DNA from: Pogonophryne albipinna
Taxonomy: Eukaryota; Chordata; Actinopteri; Perciformes; Artedidraconidae
NCBI GenBank assembly: GCA_028583405.1
Contig: JAPTMU010000112.1
Coordinates: forward strand, 386,001 to 450,000
Direction: 5' to 3'
Length of the DNA: 64,000 bases
Below the pieces are notes generated by a model, which was not told the DNA's origin, searched no databases, and worked only from the letters and a program-made list of their open reading frames with translations. Numbering within the stretch: the stretch's first letter is position 1; the number at the start of each line of letters is the position of its first letter. Below, one piece after another: positions 1-9,860 of the stretch. The position numbers and the translations under genes are program-made.

Positions 1-484
1 TGTTGAAATAGTCAATTACTAGCCATATCTTACACATTGCTGTTATGAATCATTAATATGTGGATGACAGTTGAACTGGAACATTTAACATGTGTGCCAC
101 CTGCTGGAAAGAAGACGTATCGCTCTGTTGGCATCGTTTGGACAACAAAAACAGAGCTAAACTCTCATTTCATAAACAATCTTTGAGTACAGACACCGTC
201 CTGCAGAGAGCACACAATCCAACAGCACGTTTTTGGTCTAGCATCACTTTACAAAACGTTTGCATTAAGACACTAAGATTAGCTGGTCCATTGTAAAGGT
301 CAGTCCACCTTAAATGAGCAGTGGGTTATCAGCAGGTGAAAGGCAGGACACGGGAACTTGGTCCTGAGGAGATGTAACAATTATTAAACAAGAAAGTTGT
401 CGAGTCAAGGGGTCAAAGACATGAACATTTGTGATTATTAGCGAATCGGTTGCAGGTGGTTGAAATCAGGCTTAGGGAGTAACT
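1..484. other. No recognisable feature
   Basis: Non-coding sequence with scattered stops in all frames and no repeat I recognise. The mirror copy is 23321-23804. Confidence 0.5.
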
Positions 485-1057
485 AAAACCAAAACTAAGG
501 AGCTCATTGTTGATTTCAGGAGGACAAAAAAGGAAGTCCCCCTCCACAGAGAAGCAGTGGAGAGCGTGGAGGACCTACGGTTCCTTGGAGTCAACATCTC
601 CAATCATTTAACTTGGACCTCAAACCTGGTGAAAAAGGCACAGCAGAGACTGTTTTTCCTGAGGAAACTGAGACAGGCCAGGCTTCCACAAAAACTGCTG
701 GTAAACTTCTATCGGTTGACTATTGAAAGCACCCTGACCAGCTGCATAACTGTGTGGTACACCAGCTGCGCAGCCGCAGAGTGGAAGGACCTGCAACGGG
801 TGGTGAAGGCAGCTCAGCGCATCGTTGGGACTGAGCTGCCCAACCTTGACAACATCTACAAAAGTCGACTGCAGAAGAAATCCAGCAGTATCATCAGAGA
901 CATCAAACACCCCGGCCACTCACTGTTCGAACCGCTGCTGTCCGGCAGACGGTTCAGGTCAATAAAATCACGCACCAACAGACTGAAGAACAGCTTCTTT
1001 CCCAGAGCTGTGGCCTCCATCACTTCCATCCCTGTCCAGCCACAAAACTCACTATAA
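485..1057 (+). pseudogene. LINE reverse transcriptase C-terminal fragment
   Basis: An uninterrupted reading frame from the lysine codon at 485 to the TAA at 1055-1057 encodes the tail of a non-LTR reverse transcriptase. It runs from a KELIVDFRR-like motif through FLGVNISNHLTWTSN, KKAQQRLFFLRKL, SCITVWYTSC and AAQRIVGTELP to HPGHSLFEPLLSGRRFRSIK. This order is typical of the thumb and C-terminal part of teleost L2/CR1/Rex1-group LINEs. The endonuclease and RT catalytic core are absent, so this is a 5'-truncated dead copy. The first ATG-like start near 557 is only a GTG, so no real start exists. It sits directly upstream of a hAT MITE. Confidence 0.85.
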
Positions 1058-1081
1058 CTTTGAACATGCACACATACAAAC

Positions 1082-1817
1082 CAGGGTTTCCGCTAGGATT
1101 TTTTCTCGCCGGTCAAATGTCCGAACAGAATTTATTTTACCGGACAAATTTGAAAGTTACCGGTCATGTTTCAATAATAATAATAATAATAATGGTGTAG
1201 CAGAGTTTCCGTTAGCAGGTAATCACCGGACTAGGACCGGATATGCTGATGTTTAAAACGCAGTTAATGAGAGTCATTTTTATATTGCTTCAGTTTATAA
1301 TCGTACATTTTATAACAGATCAAAAAATTCAGATTCATTTTTCAATAAATGACTCCACAAACAACAAACAACATAATTATTACATTCAAAGAAACTACTT
1401 GTAGTAGATGAAGTACATTATTCAAAAGTTTACATTAACTTCGAATAATAACACGGGAGAAACGGATCCTCTCTTTTCCTCTCTCCCTCCCTCTCTCTCC
1501 TGACAGCCCATCAGTTTCTCATGCAGCGCGCTAAACAGTGGGCGGGGCTTCAGGTGATTATGCAGCAGCTGATCTGATCTCTCTCGCTCGTCCGGTTACA
1601 CTTCACTCGCGTTTATGTCCATATCGATCAGATCCAGCTCTCCTGATCGGCCTATAGAGAGCACCGATCAAACTATTAAGAGTGAATATCGGCCGATAAT
1701 GATCTGCGGCCAATCGATCGGAGCATCGGACTTTTTGACCGGCAGGTTTTGAATTTACCGGTTTTTATTCAATTTTACCAGCTAAAAACCGGTAATTACC
1801 GGCTAACGGAAACCCTG
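1082..1817. mobile_element. Non-autonomous hAT element (MITE), 736 bp
   Basis: The left end reads CAGGGTTTCCGCTAG and the right end CTAACGGAAACCCTG, an imperfect terminal inverted repeat. The 8-bp sequence ATACAAAC lies immediately outside both ends (1074-1081 and 1818-1825), a perfect target duplication of the size made by hAT transposases. CAGGG termini are also usual for that superfamily. A second TIR-like motif near 1202-1217 and an (ATA)n tract lie inside. No transposase is encoded. Confidence 0.9.
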
Positions 1818-2099
1818 ATACAAACATACTACCTCCCATCAAAGACTGCAGCCAAAAATATCATGTTATTTATCTGTATATTTATTAACTATCAAATTGT
1901 AGCTTTTCAAGTGGCAAGGGGCGTTATGTATGAATGCAGCATGAGTGCTCGAGTTGACTGCCTGAACCAGCTCGCAGGCTTCGCCCCATTAATCAGAAAA
2001 TCAGTATGACAAAAACATTAAACATATTGTCCACTTATATTGATAAAGATAGAGTTTGTTTAAGTCTTATATGAATGCCGTGTAACAATGTTGATCCAG
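1818..2099. other. 3' flank of the zinc-finger gene
   Basis: Part of this stretch (about 1914-2099) is also present downstream of the other zinc-finger copy (58452-58640), so it belongs to the ancestral duplicated unit, probably 3' UTR and flank. I see no clear polyadenylation signal that I would commit to. Confidence 0.5.
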
Positions 2100-3226
2100 T
2101 CAGGCTGATTTTTTATCCTCAGTTTGAATTTCATTAAGCTTTGAGGACTGACAACCAACACACTTGTGTCTATTGAAACACATACGCCATTTAAATCTTT
2201 TGTCACAAACATTGCAGCTGTATATTTCCTCTCCTGTGTGGATTCTCATGTGTTCCTTTACACTTCCACTCCGTGAAAAAGATTTCTTACAGACTGAGCA
2301 GCTATATGGTTTCTCTCCTGTGTGGACTCTCATGTGTTTTTTTAAAGTTCCACTCAATGCAAAATATTTGGTACAAACTGAGCAGCTGTATGGTTTCTCT
2401 CCTGTGTGGACTCTTGTGTGTTTTTTTAAGCTTCCACTATGCGAAAAAGCTTTATTACAGACTGAACAGCTGTATGGTTTCACTCCTGTGTGGATTCTCA
2501 TGTGTCTATCTAAAGTTCCACTCAATGCAAAGTATTTGGTACAAACTGAGCAGCTAAAGGGTTTCTCTCCTGTGTGGACTTTCATGTGTTTTTTTAAACT
2601 TCCACTATGGGAAAAATGTTTCTTACAGACTGAACAGCTGACTGGTTTCTCTCCTGTGTGGATTCTCATGTGTAGCTTTAACTCTATATTCTGTGAAAAA
2701 GCTTTCTTACAGACTGAGCAGCTGAATGGTTTATTTTCAGCACTACTTCGTGGATCACTGACAGATTCATGTCTATTTTTCAGTAAGTTTGAGCCTGATG
2801 CAGGTTCTCTGGTCTCCTTCCAATCAGCACTGTCTTCAGTGTCAGGTTCAGAAGAGTCTCCAGTGTCGTCCTCAGTCTTTGGTTGTAAACTGCTCTCTGG
2901 ATCTGAGTTCCTGGCTGGTTCTGGTCCTCGACAGTCATCTCCATCAGCTTCTGTTTCAATGTGTTCAGTTTGTCTTTGATGAGGCTGTGAGGACTGAGGT
3001 TTCTCTTTATCATCTGCACTCTTCACAGGGTCAGGAGTGAAAGTGGACTTGGTGATATCAGCCTCCTCCAGCTCCTGAAGCTGCTCTCCCTCCTGACTGA
3101 TCCTGAGTTCCTCCTGTTCCTGCTTAATGTGTGGGGGGGGCTCTGCGTCCTCCTGGTCCAGACTGGTGCTCCATTCCTGCTGGTCAGGGGGAACCTCTTC
3201 TTTAACCGCCACCAGCTGCTGTACGT
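2100..3226 (-). CDS. C2H2 zinc-finger protein, exon 2 (left-arm copy)
   Basis: The terminal exon of a teleost multi-finger zinc-finger gene, read on the minus strand. A polypyrimidine tract and CAG acceptor precede 3226, and the exon opens in phase 1 with (D)[18 protein letters not shown]. An acidic, Glu/Ser-rich linker of about 165 residues follows, with KEEQEEL-like and SSEPDTEDS segments. Then come six consensus C2H2 fingers joined by HTGEKP linkers and a last degenerate finger ending in C2HC. Such proteins are nuclear DNA-binding factors; the target is unknown. Exon 1 is not visible in this arm, and by comparison with the 45-58 kb copy it should lie on the gap side. Only an ATG inside the intron precedes the exon, so it is not a real start. 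Identical to 20579-21705. Confidence 0.9.
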
Positions 3227-4218
3227 CTGCAGGAAACAGGAAACACACAGTCAGAAAAAACTGTAAGTGTTAGCATTTAAAAATCTAATCACCATTAAAA
3301 TGGGAGACATTTTTCAGCCCTAATAATGCCTTTATTTTTATACTTTAATATTATCTTTCTTAGTCCCACCTATTGTGTATTTTTGTTGGCTCAATTCACC
3401 TTACGTAGCCCAGCCCCATTCCACTTCCAGTTAAAAATGAAAAGGGGTTATTTATTCTGATTTAGCACTAGCTGCAATGTAAACAATGAATTGTATTTGG
3501 GATTGTTCACAGCTACACTACGCCTATAGAATGGTAATACTAAAAATATATTGTAGGGCCATACCTATACAAAACATGACTGAAGTTGTTTGCTTAAAAT
3601 ACCAAACAGATCACCCATTGTAGCCCTGCCTCATACCCCTCTATTCCAGCCCTGTTCCAAAAAGGCTGATTCTGTGACCGTAGCTTTAAATGGAACAGCT
3701 GCTGCTAGCCACGCCCCTTTGTAGCATCACGCAGCTTTCCTCTGCTAAGAGTTTTCTACCGGGAGAAACTCAGCTAAACGCTGTCGTGATTAAATGCCAT
3801 ATTATGTTCCAAATCACTTCAAGCATTATGTCTCCTGCAGACATCATGCTGAATACACAGACACACAGCTGCGAGACCAGCCAGACCAGTGGTTCCCAAC
3901 CTGGGGGCACAGTGCTATTGCAGGGGGGGGGGGGGGGAAAGAAGTTGTAAATAAACATTGTTTGCTCGTAAAATCAATAACATTGACACAGTTTTAACAC
4001 AACCGGCAGTTAAAAGAAAAGTGGACGAGCCCACGACAAGTCTTTCAGCTTTAATGCCAAAATCAACAAAGTGTGATGAGGCATATATCTCCCTTGACAT
4101 CTAACGTGTTCGGTGCAGAGATCTCTCTTTCTCTCTCTCTCCTCTGTGTGGGGGGCGGGGCATCTCGCTCACAGACGCGCTGCAGCACCGTGCACACAGA
4201 GATCCGCCGGTGGAGAAC
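3227..4218. repeat. Intron with MITE remnants and a poly-G tract
   Basis: The stretch near 3540-3700 belongs to the same repeat family as part of the element at 38505-39632 (shared stretch around the phrase GTAGGGCCATACCTATAC). Around 3889 a hAT-like end (CAGTGGTTCCCAACCTGGGG) runs into 15 G at 3923-3937. The region is conserved with the intron 3' end of the other copy at 56280-57035, apart from rearranged pieces. Confidence 0.6.
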
Positions 4219-4374
4219 ATGGCGTTCAAAAGTGACAATGTAATCTACAGAGCTCGATGTGGTCAATGCTCGTTTGCCATAAGTATTTTCACGGAAACAC
4301 GAGCAATCTCTCCGTTAGCTGGCCAAAAGGCATCATATTCATACGGAGAAATGCACCGTTTTCAACTTCCTTAA
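4219..4374 (+). other. Exon-like ORF, unrecognised (51 codons)
   Basis: An ATG in good context follows a GC-rich leader with a (CT)n tract, and opens a 51-codon frame beginning MAFKSDNVIYRARCGQCSFA. It lies antisense to the zinc-finger gene, within its intron. The same frame occurs at 54480-54560 on the minus strand of the other copy, where the ATG is ATA and a 1-bp indel changes the C-terminus. I do not recognise the product. It may be the first exon of a mobile-element gene or chance. Confidence 0.25.
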
Positions 4375-4732
4375 CTCGGAGTTCTGTTGCCCCAATTACG
4401 TGTAAGGTGGGAGAAGTACTCAGAAGGAGGCCCGGACTGGCCATCGGGAGGACCGGGAGGTTTCTCGATGGCCTGGCCTGTTGAGTGACCTGCTGATTTT
4501 TTAAATGTTTTATTAATATATTGTGAACGCAACGCTGTGGGTTTTCCTCACACAGGGTGACGTCTGTCTAAATGATGTGGCCTGCCGACATGGCCTATCC
4601 CATACCGATCATAAATCAGGGTGTGTGTATGTGTGGCGCGAGCGAGAGAGAGAGAGCGTGCACCGGTTACTTGTAATTTTGTTGTTAGCATCTGGTTAGA
4701 TAGCTGCTCTAAGGAGCTGTTTCAACAACAAG

Positions 4733-4783
4733 ATGGAGGGAGAGTCCTCTGCTGTCAGACTGAGAGAGATAACTACAGCTCAG
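4733..4783 (+). other. Possible short first exon with splice donor
   Basis: ATG at 4733 opens 17 codons (MEGESSAVRLREITTAQ) that end exactly at CAG followed by GTGAGG, a strong donor. Upstream lies a (GA)n-rich leader. No matching acceptor or second exon is seen, so this is only a candidate. It is absent from the 49-58 kb copy because that segment is missing there. Confidence 0.2.
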
Positions 4784-4820
4784 GTGAGGTTAAGGACTCT
4801 GAGTGTTTAGATAGTTAATT

Positions 4821-5504
4821 TATGGCGCGTTTCCACTGCAGCGCGGAGCTCGCTTTAAGCGTGCCGAGCCGTGCGGGGCCCGTTTTTGGTTGCGTTTCCA
4901 CTTGGCCTAGTACCGGCTAGCGGGTCCTAATTCACAGTTTTTCTGGCCTCATAAAATCGTGGTTCTAGGGCCAGGAACAACCAGGCTGAGTCGGGCTAAG
5001 TATGCTAAACTAGAGAGAATCGCTGGCAAGGGGGCTACAACTACAACAAGATGAACATATTTGACCGTGATTTAATTGTAATACATGTTTCAAAATGATG
5101 CCGAAGTAACAACATACTGATACCGGTTAGTAAAAACCATGAATTAATGCTTTGACAAGTCTGCAGACAGACGGCAGGCAAAAGACCTTTTAAAATGCGT
5201 GTTGTCTAAAGGGAGATTGGCTAAGCTAACGTTGTAAATGCTCCGGCCGTCCACACTCACAACAATGGCCTATACAGACATAAATAAACCAGCGACTGTA
5301 TTCGCCATGACACAGGCAGTCTGTGGTTTGTACTTGTTTAACTTTTGGCTAGTTTCTGAACTAAATTAGGAGCTGTGAGCTCTGAGGGCTAACAGCTGTG
5401 TTGTTTTTATGGGGCTCTCATTGAAGATGACCTCACGGCTCCGCCTACACTGCGTTACTATAGATACTACCCCAGTTCCTAAACTGTAATGGAAATGCGC
5501 CATA
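4821..5504. mobile_element. Harbinger-like MITE, copy A (684 bp)
   Basis: The left end is TATGGCGCGTTTCCACTGCAG and the right end, reverse-complemented, is TATGGCGCATTTCCATTACAG. Across the window, copies of this family end at GCGCCA followed by TTA or TAA, which fits the 3-bp TWA target of PIF/Harbinger transposons. No coding sequence is present. At least five full or partial copies occur in this window. Confidence 0.7.
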
Positions 5505-5969
5505 AAGTGAGCCAGCCCTAACGAGGCCTAGCCATACCGAGCGAGGCCGTGTAGTGGAAATGCGCCATAAGTCTAAGTCATCTCTGTGGGTCTCAAACGG
5601 TTTGGTCACCATTTATGTAAACACATATTTCCATTTGAGGGGGGAGTGATTAGTAAAATATGCATGACTAAAAAGAAAAAAAATGTTAAATTGGTGAAAA
5701 AAAGGTAAGAAACTTTAAAACTTGTTTAGAGCTAAAACTAGTCTTTGCTGCTTCCTCAAAGAAGAGCAGGGTGGAGAGGAGGGAGAGGGGGGAGGGGAGG
5801 GAAATGGGGGAGAGGAGGGAGACAGGTGAGGCTTATTCAGGAGCCCAGACACACTCACAACTTTAAATGAACCAAAAATAAATAAATAAACAACTTTCAA
5901 AAAAAGTGTTTGTATTGAATATGGTATGTTTTTGGTTAGTTAGGCCTTGTTAGGACTGGCTCACTTTAT
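5505..5969. repeat. MITE end fragment and GA-rich low complexity
   Basis: A further inverted end of the same MITE family closes at about 5571, so copy A is flanked by a partial second copy. 5764-5830 is a G/A-rich tract in which the two palindrome arms differ by 5 bp. Nothing coding is seen. Confidence 0.6.
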
Positions 5970-6481
5970 GCTGCGTTTCCATTACAGTTTAGTAGCTGGG
6001 GCAGTAACTATAGTAACGCAGTGTAGGCGGAGCCGTGACGTCATCTTCAATGCGAACTTCAGAAAAACAACATCAGCCGTTAGCTGTTAGCACTAGGGAT
6101 GCAACGATACCAAAAACTCACGGTACGATAATATCTCGATAACAAGTCCATGGTACTGCATTTATCGCGATATTGAATAATAAAAGGGAAAACAAATTTT
6201 TTTTTTTTTAAATGTTTCTTTATTAAATAATAAATCTGATTTGTACAGCATTTTAGTGGGATAGCAGTATTTTAAAGTGTCAAAAACAAAGTGACAGTAA
6301 CAGACTGGAACAAGAAAACCAGTGTTTTTGTACCTATAGTACTACCAAACAAAGTAGGCATTTTCTTTGTGCCACTGCATCTCACAAATAAACAAGGACA
6401 TTTAATAATCAGACCCTGCAATAATATAAATCAAGTTTCACTTTCGTTTTTCAAGTAACTCAACTCAAACTCACGAGTCAC

Positions 6482-6634
6482 TCACTCGGCATCATCAGAC
6501 AGGTTTTTAGGAATATGAGAATGTCCACATTTCCAGGTATTTATAAGCTGGGATGTTTGGGCGTTTACAATATCCCCTGCTCTGGAAAAAACTCTCTCGC
6601 TTGGTACTGATGTTGCTGGGACAGCAGTGGTCGC
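6482..6634 (-). pseudogene. hAT transposase C-terminal (hATC dimerisation) remnant
   Basis: The minus strand encodes ATSVPSERVFSRAGDIVNAQ followed by TSQLINTWKCGHSHIP and a TGA stop. PATSVPSERVFS-AGDIV is the signature of the hAT C-terminal dimerisation region in Ac/ZBED-type transposases. The rest of the transposase is gone, so this is an inactive derivative. Confidence 0.85.
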
Positions 6635-6746
6635 GTTAACCGAATATTTGATTTAACAATGACGGAAATATCTGAAAGCAGTCTTTCATTTTGACAGATT
6701 AGAACAAACTCGGAACAGCGCCAACGTTTCCCCGCAGCGAGGCTCT

Positions 6747-6894
6747 GGTGTTATGCCGTGGTATGCATGCCCTCCAAAAGGAAATGATATAGTTTCCAAA
6801 CCGTACTTTGCCGTACAGATCAACACATGTCTGGGAGGTTTTGCTTAACGCTGTGCGCGCTCCCGCGAGGTGCATGCACACACGGCATAACACC
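6747..6894. repeat. Small inverted repeat inside the hAT relic
   Basis: GGTGTTATGCCGTG at 6747-6760 is mirrored by CACGGCATAACACC at 6881-6894, enclosing about 120 bp with further partial symmetry around a GCATGC motif. It may be a tiny MITE. No target duplication could be assigned. Confidence 0.5.
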
Positions 6895-7009
6895 GCCCCC
6901 CCATGACGGATATTTTACGATCCTGTCTGTCAAAATGACGGACAGCGAAAAAGTCTAACGCCACCTCAGTGGGACGGAGAGATATGCTTTGGCCATGGGT
7001 GACAGCAGT

Positions 7010-7305
7010 GGGTCAAACTGTGCATTGTCTCTCCACCTCTTCAAAAACAATACAGTTGTTGCCAAGAAGGTGAGGCTTATTGACAGGGCGAGATATAAAT
7101 ATACTGTTGGTACTTGTCAATGTCTCTAGGTATGTAAATGTAGCCCTGTAAATATGATGTCCTTTTGTGTTCTGTTGTTTTATGTTCATGTTGTAACCTA
7201 CTTGCTGCCATGTTGGACAGGTCTCTCTTGAAAAAGAGATCGATGATCTCAATGGGACCATCTGGTTAAATAAAAAAAAAAATGTAAAAAAAAAAAAAAA
7301 AGATT
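7010..7305 (+). mobile_element. LINE/SINE 3' tail with poly-A
   Basis: The stretch ending GGGACCATCTGGTTAAATAA followed by an A-rich tail (about 7266-7302) is the common 3' end of a teleost non-LTR element. Only the tail is present; the 5' limit is uncertain. Confidence 0.55.
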
Positions 7306-8150
7306 AATTTTTTGTTTAAATCGCGGTAGATTTTGTCAGTCTCACGACGGTATTGGGACGTTTATTTACCGCGATACCGCAATATTCGGTATATCGTTAC
7401 ATCCCTAACTCCCAACTCAAGCTCACAGCTCCTCATATCTGTTCAGAAACTAGACAAAGGTTAACCAAGTACAAACCACAGACTGTCTGTGTCATGGAGA
7501 ATACAGTCATTGGTTTATTTATGTCTGTATAGGCCGTTGTTGTGAGTGTGGACGGTCGGAGCATATACTAGGTTAGCTTAGCCGATCTCCATTTAGAAAA
7601 CACGCATTTTAAAAGGTTTTCCGCTTGCCGTCTTTTCTGCAGACTTGTCAAAGCATTAATTCATGGTTTTTACTAACCGGTATCAGTATGTTGTTACTTC
7701 GGCATCATTTTGAAACGTGTATAACAATTAAATCACAGTAAAATATGTTCATTTTGTTGTAGTTGTAGCCTCCTTGCCAGCGATTCTCTCTATCTCTAGT
7801 ATAGCATACTCAGCCCGACTCAGTCTGGTTGTTGGCCCTCTAAGAACCTCGATTTTATGGGGCCAGAAAAACTGTGAAATAGTACCCGCTAGCCGGAACT
7901 ACGCCAAGTGGAAACGCAACCAAAGACGGGCCGGGCACGGCACGCTTAAACCGCGCTGTAGTGGAAATGCGCCATTATTGGCCCAGTCCGACCCTGATCA
8001 GAAGAACTTAAGTAAAAGCAGTGTACTGCAGGGTAGTCGTTGTGCAGATTGGTCCATTTCAGAATAATATATATGATATGTTTTATAATGATTGATCATT
8101 AAAGTGTTCTCAAAGCTGGTAAAGGTGCAGCTAGTTTGAATGACTTTGTA

Positions 8151-8491
8151 TACTGCAGGGTAGCTTGTGAATTTACTCCAGGTGTAACTAAAGTCTGATT
8201 TAAGAGTTGATCATATTTCACATCATTAATCCAGATCTGTAAAGTGACTAAAGATATTAAATACATGTAGTAAAAGTACATCATTTACTTCTGAACTGTA
8301 GAGGAGCAGAATTACAAAGAAGCAAAAGAGGAAATACTTAAGTACCTCAATATAAGTAGTAAATCTACTTACTACTAATACCACCAATGCAATGTTATGT
8401 GTGCTAGCAGCCCATAATCCACACTATTCATAGAATTAATCAATGTGAATTATGTTTCTAATGTTTCGTTTTTCCCCTAAAAAATGACAAA
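8151..8491. repeat. Direct repeat R1, copy 1
   Basis: The approximately 340-bp segment from TACTGCAGGGTAGCTTGTG to AAAAATGACAAA recurs in the same orientation at 9103-9453, and again once in the other duplicated block (about 51490-51840). It contains the AAGTACTTAAGT-type motif seen in many fish repeats. No coding sequence. Confidence 0.8.
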
Positions 8492-8510
8492 AATACTAGC
8501 ATATATAACA

Positions 8511-9056
8511 TTAGCTTAGCCAAGCTCCATTTAGAAAACACGCATTTTAAAAAGGTTTTTCGCCTGCCGTCTGTCTGCAGACTTGTCAAAGCATTAATTC
8601 ATGGTTTTTACTAACCGGTATCAGTATGTTGTTACTTCGGCATCATTTTGAAACGTGTATTACAATTAAATCACAGTAAAATATGTTCATGTTGTTGTAG
8701 TTGTAGCCTCCTTGCCAGCGATTCTCTCTCTCGTTTAGCATACTCAGTCCGACTCAGCCTGGTTGATCCTGGCCCTAGAACCACGATTTTATGGGGCCAG
8801 AAAAACTGTGAATTAGGACCCGCTAGCCGGTACTAGGCAAAGTGGAAACGCAACCAAAAACGGGCCGGGCACGGCTCGGCACGCTTAAAGCGAGCTCCGC
8901 GCTGCAGTGGAAACGCGCCATTAGAACCTCGATTTTATGGGGCCAGAAAAACTGTGACATAGTACCCGCTAGCCTGTACTACGCCAAGTGGAAACGCAAC
9001 CAAAGACGGGCCGGGCACGGCACGCTTAAACCGCGCAGTAGTGGAAATGTGCCATT
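8511..9056. mobile_element. Truncated Harbinger-like MITE copies C and D
   Basis: 8511 to about 8922 is the right half of the MITE family, ending in CAGTGGAAACGCGCCA then TTA. A shorter second end follows up to about 9053. These lie between the two R1 repeats, suggesting one duplication carried MITE plus R1 together. Confidence 0.6.
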
Positions 9057-9102
9057 ATTGTCCCAGCCCGCCCTGCTCAGAAGTACTTAAGTAAAAGTAG
9101 TA

Positions 9103-9453
9103 TACTGCAGGGTAGCTTGTGAATTTACTCCAGGTGTAACTAAAGTCTGATTTAAGAGTTGATCATATTTCACATCATTAATCCAGATCTGTAAAGTGAC
9201 TAAAGGTATTAAATACATGTAGTAAAAGTACATCATTTACCTCTGAACTGTAGAGGAGCAGAATTACAAAGAAGCAAAAGAGGAAATACTTAAGTACCTC
9301 AATATAAGTACAGTACTTGAGTAAATCTACTTACTACTACTACCACCAATGCAATGTTATGTGTGCTAGCAGCCATAATCCACACTATACATACAATTAA
9401 TCAATGTGAATTATGTTTCTAATTTGTTTAATTTTTCCCCTAAAAAATGACAA
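9103..9453. repeat. Direct repeat R1, copy 2
   Basis: Second copy of the segment at 8151-8491, with small indels. The upstream AAGTACTTAAGTAAAAGTAG part is also shared with the stretch before copy 1, which has about 100 bp of extra sequence. Confidence 0.8.
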
Positions 9454-9782
9454 ATAACTTATAAAAATACTGTTAAAGAAGCGGATCGATACGCTGTATT
9501 TGTAATCGTTTCAATTAGGCCTCATTATTTCACAGTGGCACAGGATCATCTGCCAATCCATAATAATATATACAATTATAGTTGGATCTTTTTATCTTGT
9601 TATTAATAGCAGAGAAAATGTAATGTTTGTACAACTATATACAATTAATTCTACCAATCTCGGTGGGAACCGGATTAGGGGGGGCTCGAAAATATTTCCA
9701 ATTACACAACCCCCTTGTGTAATTGTCCGACTGAAAACGGTTGGGAACTACTGAGCTAGACGACTGTATACGGAGACGTGTC

Positions 9783-9860
9783 ACGTGTGCCGGAGACGCT
9801 AGGTTGGGACGTGTGACGGAGACGATAGGTTGGGACGTGTGCCGGAGACGATAGGTTGGG
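9783..9860. repeat. 26-bp minisatellite, three units
   Basis: Three head-to-tail 26-bp units (9783-9808, 9809-9834, 9835-9860) begin ACGTGTG and end TAGGTTGGG, with one-base changes between units. CACGTG-type motifs border them. The homologous place in the other copy, about 50284-50345, has fewer and altered units. Confidence 0.85.

Larger units (their letters stand above)
6094..7407. mobile_element. hAT element relic inserted in MITE copy B
   Basis: The ends are TAGGGATGCAACGATACC and, reverse-complemented, TAGGGATGTAACGATATACC, a classic hAT-type terminal repeat. The 8 bp on each side (GTTAGCAC and ACTCCCAA) do not match, so the target duplication is lost or was never 8 bp. The middle keeps the C-terminus of a transposase on the minus strand and has received a LINE tail and a small inverted repeat. 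Confidence 0.75.
5970..7976. mobile_element. Harbinger-like MITE, copy B, split by a hAT relic
   Basis: This is copy A in reverse orientation: it begins with the CCATTACAGTTTAG end and closes at 7976 with GTAGTGGAAATGCGCCATTA. The two halves are separated by a 1314-bp hAT-like insertion at 6094-7407. Confidence 0.65.

Noticed and set aside
1082..1817. Terminal repeat considered as an LTR or solo retroviral LTR
   Set aside because: Ends are inverted, begin CAGGG and have an 8-bp target duplication, which fits hAT and not an LTR (TG...CA, 4-6 bp).
2164..2979. 271-codon open frame on the plus strand
   Set aside because: It is the antisense shadow of the zinc-finger exon; its periodic SPVW-LMC pattern mirrors the HTGEKP linkers. 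The same applies at 20826-21641 and 57791-58387.
8151..9453. Possible CRISPR-like or satellite array
   Set aside because: Only two long copies separated by MITE fragments; no short regular repeats and spacers.
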